Of a DNA stretch of 17,389 nucleotides, positions 13,924-17,389 are shown in pieces (the stretch's first letter is position 1; each line of letters begins with the position of its first letter). A model generated the notes under the pieces. The model was not told the origin of the DNA, ran no database searches, and was given only the letters and a program-made list of their open reading frames with translations. Made by a program: the position numbers and the translations under genes. The DNA comes from JAVBUZ01 sp031554725 (GTDB lineage Bacteria; Bacillota; Clostridia; Lachnospirales; Lachnospiraceae), in contig JAVBUZ010000258.1 of NCBI GenBank assembly GCA_031554725.1, positions 1 through 17,389 of the forward strand, read 5' to 3'.

Positions 13924-14691
13924 ATGACTAGAATTATAATGAGAGGCTGCAACGGTAAAATGGGGCAAATGATTTCTCAGCTTGTAGGAGAAGATCAGGG
14001 TGCCCAAATAGTAGCAGGAATAGATATATCAGCCGAGCAGAAAAATGATTATCCAGTTTTTACATCATTAGAAGCTTGTACTGTGGAAGCTGATGTAATT
14101 ATTGATTTTGCATCACCTCAATTTTTATCGGATATGCTCGGTTTTGCGATAGAAAAGCAAAAGCCTATCGTACTTTGCACAACAGGCTTTTCAGAAGAGC
14201 AAATTGAACAAATCAAAGAAGCCTCCAAAAAAGTTGCCATTTTAAAATCTGCCAACATGTCACTAGGAATTAATCTCCTACTAAAAATGCTTAAAGAAGC
14301 AGCGGGAGTATTAGCACCTGCTGGGTACGATATTGAAGTAGTTGAGAAACACCATAATTTAAAAATAGATGCACCAAGCGGAACAGCACTTGCACTTGCG
14401 GATACCATCAATGAAGAATTTGACAACTCCTATAATTACGTATATGACAGAAGTCAAAAGCGTGAAAAAAGAGATGCAAAGGAAATTGGTATTTCTGCAA
14501 TCAGAGGCGGAACGATTGTTGGTGAGCATGATGTTATCTTCGCAGGAACTGACGAAGTGATTACCTTCTCGCATACAGCATATTCCAAATCAGTTTTTGC
14601 AAAAGGAGCTATCGAAGCAGCTAAGTTTTTAAATGGAAAAACAGCCGGTCTTTATGACATGAGCAATGTAATAGATAAGGCACACAATTGA
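13924..14691 (+). CDS. dapB: 4-hydroxy-tetrahydrodipicolinate reductase (DapB)
   Basis: A 255-residue enzyme that reduces the DapA product with NAD(P)H. The nucleotide-binding turn is GCNGKMG (8-14), TTGF lies at 86-89, and the catalytic and substrate motif is EKHHNLKIDAPSGTA (141-155), with His143/His144 and Lys147. ISAIRGGTIVGEHDV (190-204) is a further family signature. CGGAGG (13913-13918) lies five bases before the ATG. It is co-transcribed with dapA and so should also respond to the lysine riboswitch. A terminator-like hairpin follows. Confidence 0.97.
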   Translation: MTRIIMRGCNGKMGQMISQLVGEDQGAQIVAGIDISAEQKNDYPVFTSLEACTVEADVIIDFASPQFLSDMLGFAIEKQKPIVLCTTGFSEEQIEQIKEASKKVAILKSANMSLGINLLLKMLKEAAGVLAPAGYDIEVVEKHHNLKIDAPSGTALALADTINEEFDNSYNYVYDRSQKREKRDAKEIGISAIRGGTIVGEHDVIFAGTDEVITFSHTAYSKSVFAKGAIEAAKFLNGKTAGLYDMSNVIDKAHN

Positions 14692-14707
14692 ATGTTAAGA
14701 AAATCAC

Positions 14708-14740
14708 AATTCCCGTTTCTAAATTGATACGGGAATTTTT
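14708..14740 (+). terminator. Intrinsic terminator after dapB
   Basis: AATTCCCGT (14708-14716) pairs with ACGGGAATT (14729-14737) around a 12-base loop, and a run of five T's ends at 14740. It closes the dapAB unit just eight bases before the ribosome site of fbp. Confidence 0.75.
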
Positions 14741-14761
14741 GACAGTGTAGGAGGATGGCAA

Positions 14762-16732
14762 ATGTTTAAAGAAAATAATTTACAAGACATGAAGTTAAAA
14801 TATTTAGAGAGCTTGTCAGGGATTTATCCCAATATTGCAGTGGCATCTAGAGAAATCATTAATTTACAAGCGATACTCAATCTACCGAAGGGAACAGAGC
14901 ACTTTCTTACAGATATTCATGGGGAATATGAGCAATTTAACCATGTACTTAAAAATGGCTCAGGTTCGGTAAGAAGAAAGATTGATGAAGAGTTTGGAAA
15001 TACTCTTAGCAATAAGGACAAAAAGAGCTTAGCTACCTTAATTTATTATCCAGAAGAAAAATTGGATATCGTAATGGCAGAAGAAGAAAATATTGATGAT
15101 TGGTATAAAATCACTTTGCATAGATTAGTACAGATTACAAAGAGAGTGTCCTCAAAGTATACACGTTCCAAGGTGAGAAAAGCCTTGCCACAGGATTTCG
15201 CCTATGTTATTGAAGAATTAATAACAGAAAAAGCCGAGGTACAGGATAAAGAAGCATACTATAATGAAATTATCCATACCATTATACGTATTGGACGTGC
15301 ACCGCAATTTATTTCAGCATTAGGACATCTAATCCAAAGGATGGTTATTGATCAGCTACATATTCTTGGAGATATTTATGATCGAGGACCGGGACCACAT
15401 ATTATTATGGATACTTTAAGCACCTACCATAGCGTTGATATCCAGTGGGGAAACCATGATGTTCTATGGCTTGGTGCGGCAAGCGGAAATTTAGCTTGTA
15501 TAACGACGGTTATACGAATTGCGGCTAGATATGGAAATTTGGATATTATAGAGGATGGATATGGCATTAATTTGCTACCGCTTGCTACCTTTGCGCTGGA
15601 AAAGTACGGAAAAACAGACTGTGAAGCCTTTACCATTAAGTACAATACCGACTACAATACCAATGATTTAAGTCTTGATATGAAAATGCATAAAGCCATT
15701 TCTATTTTGCAATTTAAGCTAGAGGGACAAATGATCATGCGACATCCAGAGTTTGCAATGCAGGAAAGGCTATTGCTTGATAAAATTGACTACGAGACGA
15801 AAACTATAACAATAGAAGGGAATAAATATGTCCTTAAGGACGTAGATTTTCCAACCGTAGATCCGCAAAATCCATATGCTCTTTGCGAAGAAGAAACAGA
15901 GCTGATGGAACGACTCAGACAAGCATTTATGAAATGTGAAAAATTACAGCGACATGCAAGATTCTTGTTTTCTAAAGGTGGACTATATAAAAACCATAAT
16001 TCCAATTTACTGTATCATGGTTGTGTACCAATGAATGAAGATGGAAGCTTCACTAAGGTTCAAATTTATGGTGAAGAATATAGTGGCAAAAAATTATATG
16101 ATGTGTTGGAGCACTATGCAAGAAAAGGCTACTATGGTGAGAGGGGAAGCGAAAGAAGCAAAGGGCAAGACATAATGTGGTATATTTGGGCGGGAGCTGG
16201 TTCACCGGTATTTGGAAAAGACAAAATGACTACCTTTGAACGTTATTTTATAGAAGACAAGGCTGCTCATGTTGAAAAGAAAAATAGTTACTACCAAATG
16301 TTAGACAGAGAGGATATTATCGGAAATATTTTAGAAGAATTTGGACTTGATAAAGAGACCTCACATATCGTAAATGGGCATGTTCCAGTTGAGCAAAAAA
16401 AAGGAGAATCGCCGATTAAATGTAGCGGAAAACTACTTATTATTGATGGTGGCTTTTCAAAAGCATATCAAGGACAAACAGGAATTGCTGGATACACCTT
16501 GGTATGTAATTCAAGAGGAATGCGTCTTGTCGCACATGAACCTTTTGAAACAGCAGAAATAGCAGTGAAAAAGGAAACGGATATTTTTTCAGATTCTATT
16601 GAAGTTGAAAATTTCATGAATAGAAAACTTGTAGCCGATACTGATATCGGTGAAGAAATAAAAGAAAATATATATTATTTGGAAGAACTATTAAAAGCTT
16701 ATCGAGATGGTGCCATTATTGAAAAAGATTAG
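14762..16732 (+). CDS. fbp: Fructose-1,6-bisphosphatase, class III (Firmicute type)
   Basis: A 656-residue gluconeogenic enzyme that removes the 1-phosphate of fructose 1,6-bisphosphate. It belongs to the metallophosphoesterase-like class III family found in Firmicutes (B. subtilis Fbp is similar in length). The metal-binding motifs are in order: DIHGEYEQF (51-59), GDIYDRGPGPH (203-213), WGNHD (229-233), then NGHVPVEQKKGESP and IIDGGFSKAYQ in the last third. TAGGAGG (14748-14754) lies seven bases before the ATG. I see no clear promoter in the 70-base gap after dapB, which holds a terminator, so its expression may come from read-through or a promoter inside dapB. It is convergent with the lipoprotein gene. 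Confidence 0.95.
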   Translation: MFKENNLQDMKLKYLESLSGIYPNIAVASREIINLQAILNLPKGTEHFLTDIHGEYEQFNHVLKNGSGSVRRKIDEEFGNTLSNKDKKSLATLIYYPEEKLDIVMAEEENIDDWYKITLHRLVQITKRVSSKYTRSKVRKALPQDFAYVIEELITEKAEVQDKEAYYNEIIHTIIRIGRAPQFISALGHLIQRMVIDQLHILGDIYDRGPGPHIIMDTLSTYHSVDIQWGNHDVLWLGAASGNLACITTVIRIAARYGNLDIIEDGYGINLLPLATFALEKYGKTDCEAFTIKYNTDYNTNDLSLDMKMHKAISILQFKLEGQMIMRHPEFAMQERLLLDKIDYETKTITIEGNKYVLKDVDFPTVDPQNPYALCEEETELMERLRQAFMKCEKLQRHARFLFSKGGLYKNHNSNLLYHGCVPMNEDGSFTKVQIYGEEYSGKKLYDVLEHYARKGYYGERGSERSKGQDIMWYIWAGAGSPVFGKDKMTTFERYFIEDKAAHVEKKNSYYQMLDREDIIGNILEEFGLDKETSHIVNGHVPVEQKKGESPIKCSGKLLIIDGGFSKAYQGQTGIAGYTLVCNSRGMRLVAHEPFETAEIAVKKETDIFSDSIEVENFMNRKLVADTDIGEEIKENIYYLEELLKAYRDGAIIEKD

Positions 16733-16738
16733 TGCTTA

Positions 16739-16777
16739 AAAATAGGTATGTAAGAGGGGTTCTTACATACCTATTTT
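16739..16777. terminator. Bidirectional terminator between fbp and the lipoprotein gene
   Basis: A perfect 17-base-pair stem, arms 16739-16755 and 16761-16777, with the loop GGGGT. It begins with A's and ends with T's, so it can stop transcription from both convergent genes. Confidence 0.88.
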
Positions 16778-16795
16778 AAGTTAAAGAAGTAAAGA

Positions 16796-17209
16796 CTAAC
16801 GAGTAGTAGTGGTAACATCATTTGTGATGTTCTTTACGCCCTGTCCTACATCTTTAATTACATTACCTACAGCATCGCCAGCGTCTTCTAAGACACCGCC
16901 ATTTTTAGTGGTACCATTATCATTTAGAGTACCATTATTGTCTATAGTACCATTGTTGTTCAACGTACTATTTGTGTTAGGCAAAACATTGTTGTCTGTA
17001 CGATCTGTAGTTACTGTATTATTAGTAGTACCAGTTGTGGTATTACCTGTGACTCCAGTACCGGCTGTTGTACCGGTTGTGGTTTTAGGTGTTGTAGTAC
17101 CAGCCATATCATTTTTGTTATTGTTCTTTGTAGAACTGGTACAAGCAGTTGCGATGCACATAAAAGAAAGAACTAGTGCAACAACCGCAGCCTTTTTTAA
17201 GTTTTTCAT
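16796..17209 (-). CDS. Thr/Asn-rich lipoprotein with short internal repeats
   Basis: A 137-residue exported protein. Residues 1-22 form a lipoprotein signal peptide (MKNLKKAAVVALVLSFMCIA) followed by TAC, so Cys23 is the expected lipidated residue; the lipobox ATAC is slightly unusual at its first position. The rest to about residue 105 is low-complexity Thr/Asn/Gly, including three six-residue repeats NNNGTI, DNNGTL, NDNGTT (near 83-100). The C-terminal part, from VLEDAGDAVGNVIKDVGQGV onward, looks amphipathic and helical. I do not assign a function. GGAGGAAG lies just before the ATG on the minus strand. The disordered spacer would hold the C-terminal helix away from the membrane. Confidence 0.75.
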   Translation of the reverse strand: MKNLKKAAVVALVLSFMCIATACTSSTKNNNKNDMAGTTTPKTTTGTTAGTGVTGNTTTGTTNNTVTTDRTDNNVLPNTNSTLNNNGTIDNNGTLNDNGTTKNGGVLEDAGDAVGNVIKDVGQGVKNITNDVTTTTR

Positions 17210-17259
17210 AACTTCCTCCAGTCCACCGCAAAGCGGATAATAGTTTTAGTTTTTGATTC

Positions 17260-17276
17260 GAACAGTATGATTGTTC
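17260..17276. promoter_or_regulatory. Inverted repeat near the lipoprotein gene start site
   Basis: GAACA (17260-17264), seven bases, TGTTC (17272-17276). It overlaps the expected transcription start of the lipoprotein gene, so it could be an operator. The wide spacing excludes a normal Gram-positive LexA box. Confidence 0.3.
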
Positions 17277-17283
17277 TGCAAAT

Positions 17284-17313
17284 ATTATGTGCGAATGAAC
17301 GGAATTTATTCAA
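17284..17313 (-). promoter_or_regulatory. Promoter candidate of the lipoprotein gene
   Basis: On the minus strand, TTGAAT (17308-17313), an 18-base spacer, then CATAAT (17284-17289). It lies about 75 bases before the ATG, with a small CCGC/GCGG hairpin in the leader (17226-17236). Confidence 0.45.
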
Positions 17314-17344
17314 AAAAAATTTATGTAAAATTTTGTGATAGTTT

Positions 17345-17372
17345 TTGAGCTAGGTTTAGTGTAAGATATAAA
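17345..17372 (+). promoter_or_regulatory. Possible promoter for a gene beyond the right edge
   Basis: TTGAGC (17345-17350), a 16-base spacer, then TATAAA (17367-17372) on the plus strand. No coding start is visible in the last 17 bases, so the gene it would serve lies outside the window. Confidence 0.3.
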
Positions 17373-17389
17373 AGATAGAAAGAAAAAGT

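Noticed and set aside
16809..17240. A 143-codon plus-strand frame over the lipoprotein gene
   Set aside because: It is the shadow of the Thr/Asn codons (Val/Pro-rich when reversed). The minus-strand frame has a signal peptide, lipobox and ribosome site.
17260..17276. A LexA (SOS) box
   Set aside because: GAAC and GTTC are nine bases apart here, whereas the Gram-positive box has four bases between them.
1..17389. Mobile elements, phage genes, CRISPR arrays, tRNA or rRNA genes
   Set aside because: No transposase, integrase, phage-like protein, regularly spaced direct repeats or tRNA/rRNA signature was seen in any part of the window.

Overview
The window looks like a low-GC Gram-positive chromosome segment, most likely from the class Clostridia and probably Lachnospiraceae-like. 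That placement is inference from several signs. There are strong AGGAGG-type ribosome sites and sigma-A promoters with TTGACA/TATACT elements. There is a class III (Firmicute-type) fructose-1,6-bisphosphatase, a lysine riboswitch in front of dapA, a FeoA-FeoA-FeoB locus with a tiny Cys-rich FeoB partner, and a two-copy CmpB-like membrane protein. Most of the window is conserved housekeeping sequence. I see no insertion sequence, phage, CRISPR array, tRNA or rRNA.

Layout. (1) 1-121: the N-terminus of a membrane protein on the minus strand, cut by the window edge, with its own promoter. (2) 300-4020: a plus-strand run of an AI-2E family transporter, a duplicated CmpB-like membrane protein and a membrane-anchored SGNH hydrolase, closed by a two-way terminator. 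(3) 4053-8743: an iron locus. A DtxR-like repressor (minus) diverges from feoA1-feoA2-feoB, a 47-residue FeoB-associated Cys-rich protein, a Fur-like regulator without the usual His-rich metal site, and a YitT-family membrane protein. (4) 8798-10627: typA/bipA on the minus strand. (5) 10628-11396: a 769-base gap with a ~145-base long-hairpin element, a candidate small RNA with a near-consensus promoter, and several short palindromes. (6) 11397-12636: a tandem OB-fold SSB-like protein and a CobO-like P-loop protein. (7) 12647-14691: a promoter, lysine riboswitch and terminator controlling dapA and dapB. (8) 14762-16732: fbp (class III). (9) 16796-17209: a Thr/Asn-rich lipoprotein on the minus strand, convergent with fbp.

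How the parts fit. The iron locus carries its own likely control. Matching GTTAG-N6-CTAAC palindromes lie over the -10 of the feoA promoter and again just upstream of feoB. Both are natural candidates for operators of the divergent DtxR-like protein. The Fur-like protein is translationally coupled downstream of feoB. dapA-dapB make the diaminopimelate/lysine branch and are under lysine-sensing transcription attenuation. The least explained signals are the structured intergenic element, the candidate small RNA, and the Cys-rich sensor half of the Fur-like protein.
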